A stretch of DNA of 14,729 nt from contig WGCB01000770.1 in NCBI GenBank assembly GCA_015494005.1, positions 1-14,729 on the forward strand, in the 5' to 3' direction. The stretch's first letter is position 1; each line of letters starts with the position of its first letter. The notes below the pieces were generated by a model. That model had not been told where the DNA came from and ran no database searches. It worked only from the letters and a program-made list of their open reading frames with translations. Below are positions 6,992 through 13,828 of the stretch, piece after piece. The translations under genes and the position numbers were made by a program. Source of the DNA: Caldilineaceae bacterium (GTDB lineage: Bacteria > Chloroflexota > Anaerolineae > Caldilineales > Caldilineaceae).

Positions 6992-7006
6992 CGGTTAAAC
7001 CGGTTT
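6992..7006. promoter_or_regulatory. Candidate operator: overlapping CG-centred palindromes
   Basis: AAACCGGTTT (6997-7006) is a perfect palindrome centred on CG. It overlaps CGGTT-A-AACCG (6992-7002). CG-centred A/T-flanked palindromes are the usual operator form for LacI-family repressors, and a LacI-family gene lies at 11409. The site is about 200 bases before the first transporter gene. No convincing promoter is visible next to it. Confidence 0.3.
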
Positions 7007-7026
7007 TGGATTGGGGGTAGGACAGG

Positions 7027-7056
7027 AACCGCAGATGAACACAGATGGACACAGAT
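7027..7056 (+). repeat. CAGAT-rich dispersed repeat
   Basis: AACCGCAGATGAACACAGAT continues with a second GGACACAGAT, giving an internal near-tandem of about ten bases. From memory, sequences of this type ('aaccgcagatgaacacagat') are dispersed in many unrelated bacterial genomes. It lies just before the 27-bp direct repeats. Confidence 0.6.
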
Positions 7057-7074
7057 AGGTCGGGGGTTTTATCC

Positions 7075-7101
7075 GTGGTATCCGTGCAATCCGTGTACCA
7101 T
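7075..7101 (+). repeat. 27-bp direct repeat, copy 1
   Basis: The unit starts GTGGTATCCGTGCAATCCG and ends TGTACCAT. It is identical to 7136-7162. The two copies bracket a hairpin repeat at 7112-7130. Confidence 0.9.
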
Positions 7102-7111
7102 GAGTGGAATC

Positions 7112-7130
7112 GTGCGGTTGCAAACCGCAC
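7112..7130 (+). repeat. GTGCGGTT-type hairpin flanked by direct repeats
   Basis: GTGCGGTT-GCA-AACCGCAC is followed by CTACT and is identical over the 19 bases to the copy at 4220-4238. It lies between two perfect 27-bp direct repeats, separated from them by 10 and 5 bases. Confidence 0.88.
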
Positions 7131-7135
7131 CTACT

Positions 7136-7162
7136 GTGGTATCCGTGCAATCCGTGTACCAT
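7136..7162 (+). repeat. 27-bp direct repeat, copy 2
   Basis: A perfect copy of 7075-7101. It ends 38 bases before the first transporter start. Confidence 0.9.
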
Positions 7163-7200
7163 CTTTAGAGCAGGCGCGCAGATGACCGTGGCTAGGGCAA

Positions 7201-8637
7201 ATGGGCAAGGACGGTGCAACGATGGCTGACATCATCGCGCCCCCCAGGGAAGGGCGGGCGACGGGCCAGGACGTGGCAGGTAGCGATCGCAATCACGTGC
7301 TGCTGGCTTTGATGACCCCCACTTTCTCCATGATCCTCATGACCAGCATGATGCGGGTGGCCCTGCCCGCGCTCCGGGATTACTTCCAGATCGATGTGGA
7401 TCTGGTGGCCTGGATCGTCACCGCCTACACCCTACCCTACGTGGTCTTCATGCCCCTCTTCGGCCGCCTGGGGGACGACCTGGGCCGCCGTCGCCTGCTC
7501 CTCCTGGGCATGAGCATCTTCCTGATGGGCACGGTCATTGGCCTGCTGGCGCCCAACCTGGCCTGGCTCATGCTGGGAAGGGCCATCCAGGGGGTGGGCA
7601 CCGCCGGCTTCGTGCCCCTCTCCATGGCCATCATCTCGGACCTCTTCCCCAGCAACCAGCGGGGACGAGCCCTGGGCACCTGGAACTCCGCGGGGCCGAT
7701 CACGGGCATGATCGCGCCCCTCCTGGGCGGCCTGCTGGTGGATCACATGGGCTGGCGGACCATCTTCGTGCCGGTGCTCGTCGCTGCCTCCATCGCCCTG
7801 GCTGTGGTGGCCAGGAAGGTACCCGCCCTGCGGGGCAACCGCAACGTGGCCGCCCTGCGCTGCTTCGACTGGGGCGGGGTGCTCCTGCTCAGCGCCACCA
7901 TGGTCGGCCTCCTCTTCTACGTGACCAGCGAGAAGATCACCGGCGTCACCTCCCTGCAGGACTGGCGGCTCCTGGGCGCCACGTTGGTCTTCCTCCTCTG
8001 TTTTCTCTGGTGGGAGCAGCGCCAGGCGGATCCCTTCGTGGACCTGAGCCTCTACAGCCCTCCTTCCTTCGGTCTGGCCTCCATCGGCGCCTCCATCCGC
8101 ATGTTCACCATGAGCGGCATCGGCTTCGTGTTGCCCCTCTTCCTGGCCGACGTGTACAACTTGAATGCTTTCCAGACCGGTGTTATGTTTATGGTCCATG
8201 CTGGGGCCCTGCTGACCACCATGCGCCTGGGCGGCCAGCTCGCGGACAGATGGGGCAGCCGTCGTCCGGTGATCCTGGGCATGACGGTCCAGGCCGCCAC
8301 CATGACCTACATCGCCTTGCTGCCCCCTCACTTGAACCTGGCCTGGTTCGTGGCCGGGATCGTGGTCCACGGGCTGGGCGCGGGGCTCTCCCTGGCGGCC
8401 CTGCACCGGGCGGCCCTGGGCCAGGTGCCCTCGGAGCGCATGGGCATCGCGGCGGGGCTCTACAGCATGAGCCGCTTCGCCGGATCCAGCGTGGGCGCGG
8501 CCCTGAGCGGCGTCCTCGTCCACCAGGGGCTCAACCGGGGCCTGGTCCCTGTGGATGCCTACCAGATTGTCTTCAACGTACTGGCCGTGGTGGCCTTCCT
8601 AGGCGTGATCCTGGTGGGACTGCGCCTGGAGGAGTGA
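7201..8637 (+). CDS. MFS transporter, DHA2-like (EmrB/QacA-type), probable 14-helix
   Basis: This 478-residue polytopic protein belongs to the major facilitator superfamily. Near the first helix it reads RVALPALRDYFQID, then VDLVAWIVTAYTLPYVVFMP (66-85), which is typical of drug:H+ antiporter DHA2 proteins. Motif A follows as GRLGDDLGRRRLLLLG (88-103). An antiporter motif C-like segment GPITGMIAPLLGGLLVD (165-181) supports export rather than uptake. The pair of helices around 224-240 and 255-271, followed by ADPFVDLSLY, suits the 14-helix DHA2 layout. Substrate unknown; multidrug or metabolite efflux is the usual guess. The ATG at 7222 (MADIIAPP), with AAGGA about ten bases upstream, is an alternative start; neither start has a perfect ribosome site. 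Another MFS gene starts 33 bases downstream, so they are probably co-transcribed. Confidence 0.88.
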   Translation: MGKDGATMADIIAPPREGRATGQDVAGSDRNHVLLALMTPTFSMILMTSMMRVALPALRDYFQIDVDLVAWIVTAYTLPYVVFMPLFGRLGDDLGRRRLLLLGMSIFLMGTVIGLLAPNLAWLMLGRAIQGVGTAGFVPLSMAIISDLFPSNQRGRALGTWNSAGPITGMIAPLLGGLLVDHMGWRTIFVPVLVAASIALAVVARKVPALRGNRNVAALRCFDWGGVLLLSATMVGLLFYVTSEKITGVTSLQDWRLLGATLVFLLCFLWWEQRQADPFVDLSLYSPPSFGLASIGASIRMFTMSGIGFVLPLFLADVYNLNAFQTGVMFMVHAGALLTTMRLGGQLADRWGSRRPVILGMTVQAATMTYIALLPPHLNLAWFVAGIVVHGLGAGLSLAALHRAALGQVPSERMGIAAGLYSMSRFAGSSVGAALSGVLVHQGLNRGLVPVDAYQIVFNVLAVVAFLGVILVGLRLEE

Positions 8638-8670
8638 CCCCCGGGCCACACCCCGCCGGAAGGAGACCGG

Positions 8671-9900
8671 ATGTCCATGAAGAAACAGGGATTCCCCTAC
8701 CGCAAGACCTTCATCCTGGGGTTCGGCTTCGCGGGCATCAGTGTGATCTGGCCCATCTTCAACAACTTCGTGCCCATCTTCCTGGCCGAGCTGGGCCTGA
8801 CCGCCACGGTCATCGGCTTCATCATGACCTGGGACAACTACCTGAACATGTTCGTCCAGCCCATCGTGGGGGAGCGCTCGGACCGCACCCGCACTCGGCT
8901 GGGCCGGCGCAAGCCCTGGATGCTGGTGGGCGCGCCCATCGCCGCCCTCTTCTTCATCAGCGTGCCCATGTTGCGCTCGCCGGTAGCCATCATGTTCGCC
9001 ATCCTCTTCACCAACTTAGGGATGGCCCTCTTCCGGGCCCCCACCGTGGCTCTGCTGGGGGATCTCTTCCCACCGGAGCAGCGCAGCACGGCCAACGGGG
9101 TCATCAACCTGATGGGCGGCCTGGGCGCGGTCCTGGCCCTGGTGGTGGGCGGTCTCCTCTACCGCTACGGGCGCCTGGCCCCCTTCCTCTTCGGCGCAGC
9201 CATGCTCCTGGCCGCCATCACCGTGGTGCTCCTCTTCGTCCAGGAGCCGGAGGTGCCCCACGCGCCGGACGAGGAGCTCAGCCAGGGCTTCCTGGCCAGC
9301 CTGCGAGAGATCTTCAGCAGCGGAGATCGGTCTGGACTCTGGGTGCTGGTGGCCATCCTCTGCTGGTTCATGGGCTTCAGCTCCCTAGAGACCTGGCTCT
9401 CCTCCTTTGGCCGCTTCACCCTGGGCATCGACCCAGGGCGCATGTCCCTGGTCACCAGTGTGACGGCCGGGGTCTTCCTGGTTTTCGCGGTGCCCAGCGG
9501 CCTCATCGCCACCCGCTTCGGGCGCAAGCGGGTGATCCTGGTGGGCATCCTGGGGCTGACCCTTCTCTACGCCAGTGGTCTGCTCGTGGCCAGCGAGCCC
9601 CAGCTCATCGCCTTGCTGGTGGCCGCGGGCCTCTTCTGGGCCCTGATCAACGTGAACTCCCTGCCCATGGTCTACGACGTGGGGGGCGAGGAGCGCATCG
9701 GCGCCTTCACCGGCCTCTACTACTTCGCCTCCAACGTGGCCGCGGTGGCCGGCCCTCAGCTGGTGGGGGTGCTCATCGACGTCACCGGACGCAACTACCG
9801 GACCATGTTCGCCTTCGCGGCCTTCTTCATGGTGCTGGCGGGGCTGGCCATGCTCCAGGTGCGGGAGAAGCAGCCCGCGTCCGCGCCGGCCCAGGGATGA
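8671..9900 (+). CDS. MFS transporter, GPH/SLC45-like (probable sugar transporter)
   Basis: AAGGAG lies five bases before the ATG, giving 409 residues and about twelve helices. The segment TWDNYLNMFVQPIVGERSD followed by RTRTRLGRRKPWMLVGAPIA (about 53-90) is the loop 2-3 signature shared by glycoside-pentoside-hexuronide and SLC45/sucrose-type carriers, which move sugars with cations. In the second half, SGLIATRFGRKRVILVGILG repeats a motif-A-like loop. ALINVNSLPMVYDVGGEERIGAFTGLYYF (broken family motif near 318-346) is a typical SLC45-like region. It is unlike its upstream neighbour, so the pair is not a tandem duplication. Substrate cannot be read from sequence. It ends 42 bases before the tRNA-Ala(CGC) promoter, with no obvious terminator. 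Confidence 0.85.
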   Translation: MSMKKQGFPYRKTFILGFGFAGISVIWPIFNNFVPIFLAELGLTATVIGFIMTWDNYLNMFVQPIVGERSDRTRTRLGRRKPWMLVGAPIAALFFISVPMLRSPVAIMFAILFTNLGMALFRAPTVALLGDLFPPEQRSTANGVINLMGGLGAVLALVVGGLLYRYGRLAPFLFGAAMLLAAITVVLLFVQEPEVPHAPDEELSQGFLASLREIFSSGDRSGLWVLVAILCWFMGFSSLETWLSSFGRFTLGIDPGRMSLVTSVTAGVFLVFAVPSGLIATRFGRKRVILVGILGLTLLYASGLLVASEPQLIALLVAAGLFWALINVNSLPMVYDVGGEERIGAFTGLYYFASNVAAVAGPQLVGVLIDVTGRNYRTMFAFAAFFMVLAGLAMLQVREKQPASAPAQG

Positions 9901-9942
9901 GGGCAGGCAGGGGATCTCCCCAAGGGTCGATCCGGCCCAAAT

Positions 9943-9971
9943 TTGACCGAGCGTGCCCTCTTTGCTATACT
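9943..9971 (+). promoter_or_regulatory. Sigma-70-type promoter of tRNA-Ala(CGC)
   Basis: TTGACC (9943-9948) and TATACT (9966-9971) are separated by 17 bases, with an A/T-rich AAATT just upstream. The expected start, near 9978, lies about six bases before the mature tRNA 5' end. Both boxes match five of six consensus bases. Confidence 0.85.
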
Positions 9972-9983
9972 TTTCACTTGCCC

Positions 9984-10056
<73 letters not shown>

Positions 10057-10091
10057 CCTTCCGGGCCCAGGAATGGGCAGGAGATGAACCT

Positions 10092-10192
10092 GGGTGCACG
10101 TAAGAGTTGTCAGAGATATGGCTATCAGAGCACGAAAGCTGGAGAGCTTCTCCCTGAGCACTGGGATTCCCTGACAACTCGTAACTGCACCC
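10092..10192. mobile_element. MITE-like non-autonomous element with terminal inverted repeats and target duplication
   Basis: The ends are 22-bp inverted repeats. The left arm (10092-10113) starts GGGTGCACGTAAGAG. The right arm (10171-10192), read inverted, starts GGGTGCAGTTACGAG. Both continue TTGTCAG, with 19 of 22 positions matching. The 101-bp unit is flanked by a direct repeat GATGAACCT (10083-10091 and 10193-10201), which fits a 9-bp target site duplication; the match extends two more bases (GG), so 11 bp is possible. The interior has no coding capacity and includes a small GGAGA-GCT-TCTCC hairpin (10141-10153). This is the expected form of a MITE mobilised in trans by an IS transposase. 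The family is unknown; 9-bp duplications occur for example in IS4-type and IS903-type elements. Confidence 0.82.
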
Positions 10193-10208
10193 GATGAACC
10201 TGGAAAAT

Positions 10209-10238
10209 TTGACAGATCCAGTCCCATCCGGGTATACT
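10209..10238 (+). promoter_or_regulatory. Sigma-70-type promoter of tRNA-Ala(GGC)
   Basis: TTGACA (10209-10214) is a perfect -35 box and TATACT (10233-10238) is a near-perfect -10, spaced 18 bases apart. AAAATT precedes the -35, as at the other tRNA promoter. The right-hand target duplication of the MITE ends only seven bases upstream of the -35. Confidence 0.87.
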
Positions 10239-10285
10239 GATCAGCGGCAAACAGGGGCTTGAGCCACGGGCTCGGGCCCAGTTGT

Positions 10286-10358
<73 letters not shown>

Positions 10359-10372
10359 CCAGATGTGGCACG

Positions 10373-10408
10373 AAATCCCTTCCTGGCGTCAGGAGGGGAT
10401 TTTTGTTT
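10373..10408 (+). terminator. Strong rho-independent terminator after tRNA-Ala(GGC)
   Basis: A 13-bp stem (AAATCCCTTCCTG at 10373-10385 with CAGGAGGGGATTT at 10390-10402, one G-T pair) closes on the loop GCGT. It is followed by TTGTTT. Confidence 0.9.
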
Positions 10409-10435
10409 GCACCTTTTCCCCATCCCCAGTATGAT
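10407..10435 (+). promoter_or_regulatory. Candidate promoter of the RNase PH gene
   Basis: TTGCAC (10407-10412) and TATGAT (10430-10435) are spaced 17 bases apart, immediately after the tRNA terminator. It would give a leader of about 75 bases before the proposed TTG start. Confidence 0.6.
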
Positions 10436-10515
10436 ACTGCTTGCGTTCTTCAGGTTGCACCGACCCCCAAGGTCCAGCGCCCCCACTCCGGCGTCGGATC
10501 GGAAAGGAAACTCCC

Positions 10516-11241
10516 TTGTCAGCCCATCGCCGGGAGCTGGATGAGCTCCGCCCGTTGAAGTTCGAACTGGACTACGTGATCCATCCGGAAGGCTCCGTGC
10601 TCATCAGCATGGGCCGGACCCGGGTGCTCTGCAACGCCACTGTGGAGGAACACCTGCCCCGCTGGATCAAGCGCTCCCGGCGCAGCCACGGCTGGATCAC
10701 CGCGGAGTATGCCATGCTCCCCCGCAGCACCCACCAGCGCACGGAGCGGGAGACTGCGCGTCCCCGGGGCCGCACCCAGGAGATCAAGCGGCTCATCGCC
10801 CGCAGCCTGCGCTGTGCCGTGGACCTGGAGAAGCTGGGCGAGCGGCAGATCATCGTGGACTGCGACGTGCTCCAGGCGGATGGTGGCACTCGCACCGCCT
10901 CCATCACCGGCGGGTACGTGGCCCTGGCCCTGGCCATCCGCCGGCTGGAGCGGCGAGGCGTGGTGCCGCCGGGCACCCTGGTGAACGCGGTGGCCGCGGT
11001 GAGCGTGGGCTTGCTCAACGGGAAAGCCGTGCTGGACCTGGACTACCGCATGGACCAGGCTGTGGATGTGGACCTGAACGTGGTGATGACCGATGAGGGG
11101 CGCTACGTGGAGCTCCAGGGCACCGCGGAGGGAGCACCCTTCAGCCGGGGCGCGCTGAACGCCATGCTCCTCCTGGCGGAGATGGGCCTGCAGGAAATCT
11201 TCGCGAAGCAGGCGGAGGCCCTGGCCCAGGCTCGGATCTGA
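10516..11241 (+). CDS. rph: Ribonuclease PH
   Basis: RNase PH is a phosphorolytic 3'-5' exoribonuclease that trims tRNA precursors before CCA maturation. I take TTG at 10516 as start: it has AAAGGA seven to nine bases upstream and yields 241 residues, the usual family length. The ATG at 10441 would add 25 residues that look non-homologous and would begin almost on the promoter. The N-terminus RRELDELRPLKFELDYV is the family's DELRP region with the usual RPDGR partly altered to SAHRR. Other signatures are GWITAEYAMLPRST, RGRTQEIKRLIARSLR, the CDVLQADGGTRTASITGGYV block with the phosphate-site GTR, and a C-terminal GTAEGAPFSRGALNAML. The protein is conserved in all core positions I can check, so it is expected to be active as a hexameric ring. 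It follows two tRNA genes, fitting its tRNA-processing role, although it has a separate promoter. Confidence 0.95.
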   Translation: MSAHRRELDELRPLKFELDYVIHPEGSVLISMGRTRVLCNATVEEHLPRWIKRSRRSHGWITAEYAMLPRSTHQRTERETARPRGRTQEIKRLIARSLRCAVDLEKLGERQIIVDCDVLQADGGTRTASITGGYVALALAIRRLERRGVVPPGTLVNAVAAVSVGLLNGKAVLDLDYRMDQAVDVDLNVVMTDEGRYVELQGTAEGAPFSRGALNAMLLLAEMGLQEIFAKQAEALAQARI

Positions 11242-11333
11242 GGGCACAGCACCCTGTCAGATACGACAATGGCCGATAGAGGCCCTCTCCCCGTGAATTC
11301 GTGACCCCCGAGCGGGACGAACCTGCCGCCAAT

Positions 11334-11362
11334 TTGCCCTTCACGCTCAGTTTATGTAAACT
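11334..11362 (+). promoter_or_regulatory. Candidate promoter with overlapping palindromic operator for the LacI-family gene
   Basis: TTGCCC (11334-11339) and TAAACT (11357-11362) are spaced 17 bases apart; each matches four of six consensus bases. The -10 lies inside a 14-base palindrome, AGTTTA-TG-TAAACT (11349-11362). A repressor bound there would block the promoter, so self-repression is plausible. The centre is TG rather than the CG usual for LacI-family operators, which weakens the case. Confidence 0.38.
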
Positions 11363-11408
11363 CAAGGAACCGCCGCCTATTTCACTGCACCCAAGGGGAA
11401 GTGACGCT

Positions 11409-12434
11409 GTGACTCGAAAGAAGCGCGTGACCTTGCGAGACGTGGCCCGGGTAGCCGGGGTCTCCCCCACAGCCGTCTCCTTTGCCTACAACGCCCCCCA
11501 CCAGCTGAGCCAGGCCACCCGGGAGCGCATCCTGGAGACGGCCGCGGAACTGGGCTACCAGCCCCATCCCGTGGCCCGCACCCTGGCCACCGGCAAGACC
11601 AACACCATCGGCCTGGTCATCCCGGCCCGGCTGAACTGGGTCCTGAACGACCCGCTCTTCCGCATCTTCCTGGGGGAGATCGGCGCGGTCTGTGACGAGC
11701 ACAAGCGGCGCATCCTCCTGGTGCCCGCCGGGGGCGATGTCTCGCCGGGAGCGCTGGCCACCATCGCCGCGGACGGCTTCCTGCTGGTGGCCATCCACCG
11801 CACCCACCCCCTGGCCAAGGCCATCGAGCGCTCTCCCCGGCCCCTGGTCCTGGTGGACTCGGACGAGGTCTTCCAGGCCCCGCTCTTCAACGTGGACGAC
11901 GTGGGCGGGGCCTACCAGGCCGCCACCTACCTGCTGGAGAAGGGACACCGGCAGATCGCCGTCTCCACCCTGGGCCCCCGGCCGGACGGGGTGATCGTCC
12001 CGGTCTTCGAGCGGCGTCTGGCCGGCTATCGCCAGGCCGTGGCCGACGCCGGCCTGCCCCCGGAGACCCTCCAGGTGGTCCACACCCGGGGGCTGCTCTC
12101 CGCCGGTGCAGAGTCTTTCGCCAAGATCTGGGCCCTGGAGCCTCGCCCCACGGCGGTGCTCTGCGCCAGCGACGTGCGGGCCCTGGGCATCCTCCAGGGA
12201 GCCCGCCAGGCAGGCGTCTCCGTCCCGGAGGAGCTGGCCGTGGTGGGCTTCGACGGCATTCCCGAGTCCGCCGTCTCCTTCCCGCCCCTCACCACCGTCT
12301 ACCACGACATGGTGGCCCGTTCCCGCCTGGCCATCCAGACCCTCATCGACCTGATCGACGAGCGCCTGGATGAAGGCGACGTGCAGACTCCCTTCGTCAG
12401 CCCCACCACCATGCTCATCCGAGAGAGCGCCTGA
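11409..12434 (+). CDS. LacI-family transcriptional regulator
   Basis: The GTG at 11409, with AAGGGGA nine to ten bases upstream, gives a 341-residue protein of standard LacI length; a longer ATG frame from 11301 would add 36 residues that cross the candidate promoter. The N-terminal helix-turn-helix is VTLRDVARVAGVSPTAVSF (7-25), followed by LSQATRERILETAAELGYQP and the hinge helix HPVARTLATG (53-62). The positions that in LacI contact DNA (Tyr17, Gln18, Arg22) are Pro, Thr and Phe here, so its operator should differ from lac or gal types. The periplasmic-binding-protein-like effector domain runs from about 66 to the end, with AVLCASDVRALGILQGARQ and ELAVVGFDG. The ligand is probably a sugar or nucleoside, but unknown. 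Two MFS transporters lie upstream beyond the tRNA/rph block and could be targets (inference). It ends at a strong terminator. Confidence 0.92.
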   Translation: MTRKKRVTLRDVARVAGVSPTAVSFAYNAPHQLSQATRERILETAAELGYQPHPVARTLATGKTNTIGLVIPARLNWVLNDPLFRIFLGEIGAVCDEHKRRILLVPAGGDVSPGALATIAADGFLLVAIHRTHPLAKAIERSPRPLVLVDSDEVFQAPLFNVDDVGGAYQAATYLLEKGHRQIAVSTLGPRPDGVIVPVFERRLAGYRQAVADAGLPPETLQVVHTRGLLSAGAESFAKIWALEPRPTAVLCASDVRALGILQGARQAGVSVPEELAVVGFDGIPESAVSFPPLTTVYHDMVARSRLAIQTLIDLIDERLDEGDVQTPFVSPTTMLIRESA

Positions 12435-12464
12435 GCTGCGGGCGTTTTTTCTTTGCTGGACGCG

Positions 12465-12500
12465 AAACCTGCCAGGCCCTGGAGACCTGGCAGGTTTTTT
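12465..12500 (+). terminator. Rho-independent terminator between convergent genes
   Basis: A perfect 12-bp stem (AAACCTGCCAGG at 12465-12476 with CCTGGCAGGTTT at 12486-12497) has a nine-base loop and ends in TTTTTT. A shorter stem CGCC/GGCG followed by TTTTTT (12428-12450) overlaps the LacI stop and may act first. The CCTGCC core is shared with the terminator at 4628-4665. On the minus strand a shorter T tract is available to the DUF58 gene. Confidence 0.88.
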
Positions 12501-12535
12501 GTGCACTCGTGGCGGGAGCCATCCCCGGGCAGGCC

Positions 12536-13828
12536 TCAGCTCGGGACGACCCCCACGGCCGGGCGTCCCAGGGCGTCCTGGATGCGCTGCCCCCGGGAGA
12601 CCTTGTACGTGGGGATGCCGGCCAGTTCCAGCTCGTGGAGCAGGCCCGTGGGCTGCAGCGGGCTGCCGAAGCTGGCCCCGTCGATGCTCACCGCGATGCT
12701 CTGCACCCCCCGGCGGCGCATCTCCCGCAGGGAGCGAGCCCAGTCCGGCCGGGGATCCGGGCTGACGGCCAGGATGGTGTCGTTGCGGTTCAGGCGCACC
12801 CCGTCGGTGACCAGAAGCTGGGCAAAGGGGACGTAGCCGTCTGCCTGGACCCGGGCCAGGAGCTCCAGGATCTTGGTGAGCTGCCGCTCGCCCCGGTCTG
12901 TCTGCAGGAGCTGGCGGCGATGGCCGTGGGAGATGAGCCCCACGGCCCGGCCTTTGAGCAGGAAATAGCGGGCCACGCTGGCCGCCACGGCCACCGCGTA
13001 CTCCGTGGTGCTGGGGGGCAGCTCCACCGAGGGCCGCTTGCCGTTGGGCCGGTCCAGGAGGGCGAAGAGGCCCTGCTCTGGTCGGGTGGGCTGCCAGGGT
13101 AGCTCCACGGCCACGTACTGGTTCAGGTCCAGGAAGATCCAGACGTCCGCGGTGGGGTCCAGCTCGAACTCCTTGGTCATGAGGCGGCCGGTGCGGGCCG
13201 TGCTCAGCCAGTGGATGCGGTTGAAGCTGTCCCCCGGCGCGTACTCCCGGATGCCGGCCACGTTGGTGGTCAGGTAGTGAGTGCGCCGACGCAGGGCCTC
13301 GCCCCCGGCCAGGTCCGCGATGGGGGGCTGGAAGGTGCGCAGGGGCACGGTCATGGGGTAGACCACCAGGTGGTTGATGGGTGGGAGGTGCTTCTCCACC
13401 AGGAAGAGGCCCAGGGGATCCCCGCTGCGCAGGGTCAACGGCCCCAGGCGGAAGACTCCCCGCTGCTGGCAGAGGGTGCGGACCTGCCAGCGGTGACGGC
13501 TCTTGCCGCCCAGGTTGCTCACCACCCGGCTCACCTGGTGGAAGGGCAGGGTGGAGTGGTCCTGGACCTCCAGCCAGAGCTTGGGCAGCCGTCCCAGGTT
13601 GCGCACCTCGAAGGATTCCTCGAAGAAGAGGCCCACCTGGCTGCGTCGGGCCCGGGTGATGCGCCGCAGGGAGAGGAAGCGGATGCTGCTCCAGGCCCAG
13701 CCGTAGCTGAGGGCCAGGATGCCGGTGAGGAGGTAGGCCAGGTTGAAGGCCAGATCCCGGCCGCTGTTCAAGGCCACGGCCCAGGCCAGGATCAGGCCGG
13801 TCACCAGGACAACGAGACGGAGAGACAT
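12536..13828 (-). CDS. DUF58 domain-containing membrane protein
   Basis: The ATG at 13828 shares one base with the MoxR stop (TGATG), so the two are translationally coupled. The 430-residue protein begins with two hydrophobic helices (about residues 3-20 and 27-45). A beta-rich region follows with RGVFRLGPLTLRSGDPLGLF (123-142). The DUF58 core is REYAPGDSFNRIHWLSTAR (194-212), then GRLMTKEFE. After it, VWIFLDLNQYVA (229-240) resembles the first strand of a von Willebrand A fold, as in many DUF58 proteins. In other bacteria these proteins partner a MoxR ATPase and often a transglutaminase-like protein, in a membrane-associated chaperone or maturation system of ill-defined role. Here the transcription unit seems to end with this gene, with no transglutaminase downstream. 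Family call firm, function unknown. Confidence 0.9.
   Translation of the reverse strand: MSLRLVVLVTGLILAWAVALNSGRDLAFNLAYLLTGILALSYGWAWSSIRFLSLRRITRARRSQVGLFFEESFEVRNLGRLPKLWLEVQDHSTLPFHQVSRVVSNLGGKSRHRWQVRTLCQQRGVFRLGPLTLRSGDPLGLFLVEKHLPPINHLVVYPMTVPLRTFQPPIADLAGGEALRRRTHYLTTNVAGIREYAPGDSFNRIHWLSTARTGRLMTKEFELDPTADVWIFLDLNQYVAVELPWQPTRPEQGLFALLDRPNGKRPSVELPPSTTEYAVAVAASVARYFLLKGRAVGLISHGHRRQLLQTDRGERQLTKILELLARVQADGYVPFAQLLVTDGVRLNRNDTILAVSPDPRPDWARSLREMRRRGVQSIAVSIDGASFGSPLQPTGLLHELELAGIPTYKVSRGQRIQDALGRPAVGVVPS

Larger units (their letters stand above)
6668..7200. other. Gene-free intergenic region between divergent genes, repeat-rich
   Basis: The 533 bases between the Yip1-like pair and the first transporter hold no supported gene. 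They contain a CCGGGA-6-TCCCGG hairpin at 6744-6761, two more copies of the GTGCGGTT-type hairpin (6834-6852 and 7112-7130), a possible minus-strand promoter (6883-6912), an AAACCGGTTT palindrome (6997-7006), a CAGAT-rich repeat (7027-7056) and a 27-bp direct repeat (7075-7101 and 7136-7162). Open frames across the region are made of repeat sequence. Confidence 0.75.

Noticed and set aside
7009..7200. Sigma-70 promoter directly before the first MFS gene
   Set aside because: I found no pair of boxes with acceptable spacing; the stretch is dominated by repeats.
10092..10192. Inverted repeat as a tRNA-operon terminator or riboswitch
   Set aside because: The arms are far apart, there is no T-run after the right arm, and an exact flanking duplication points to insertion.
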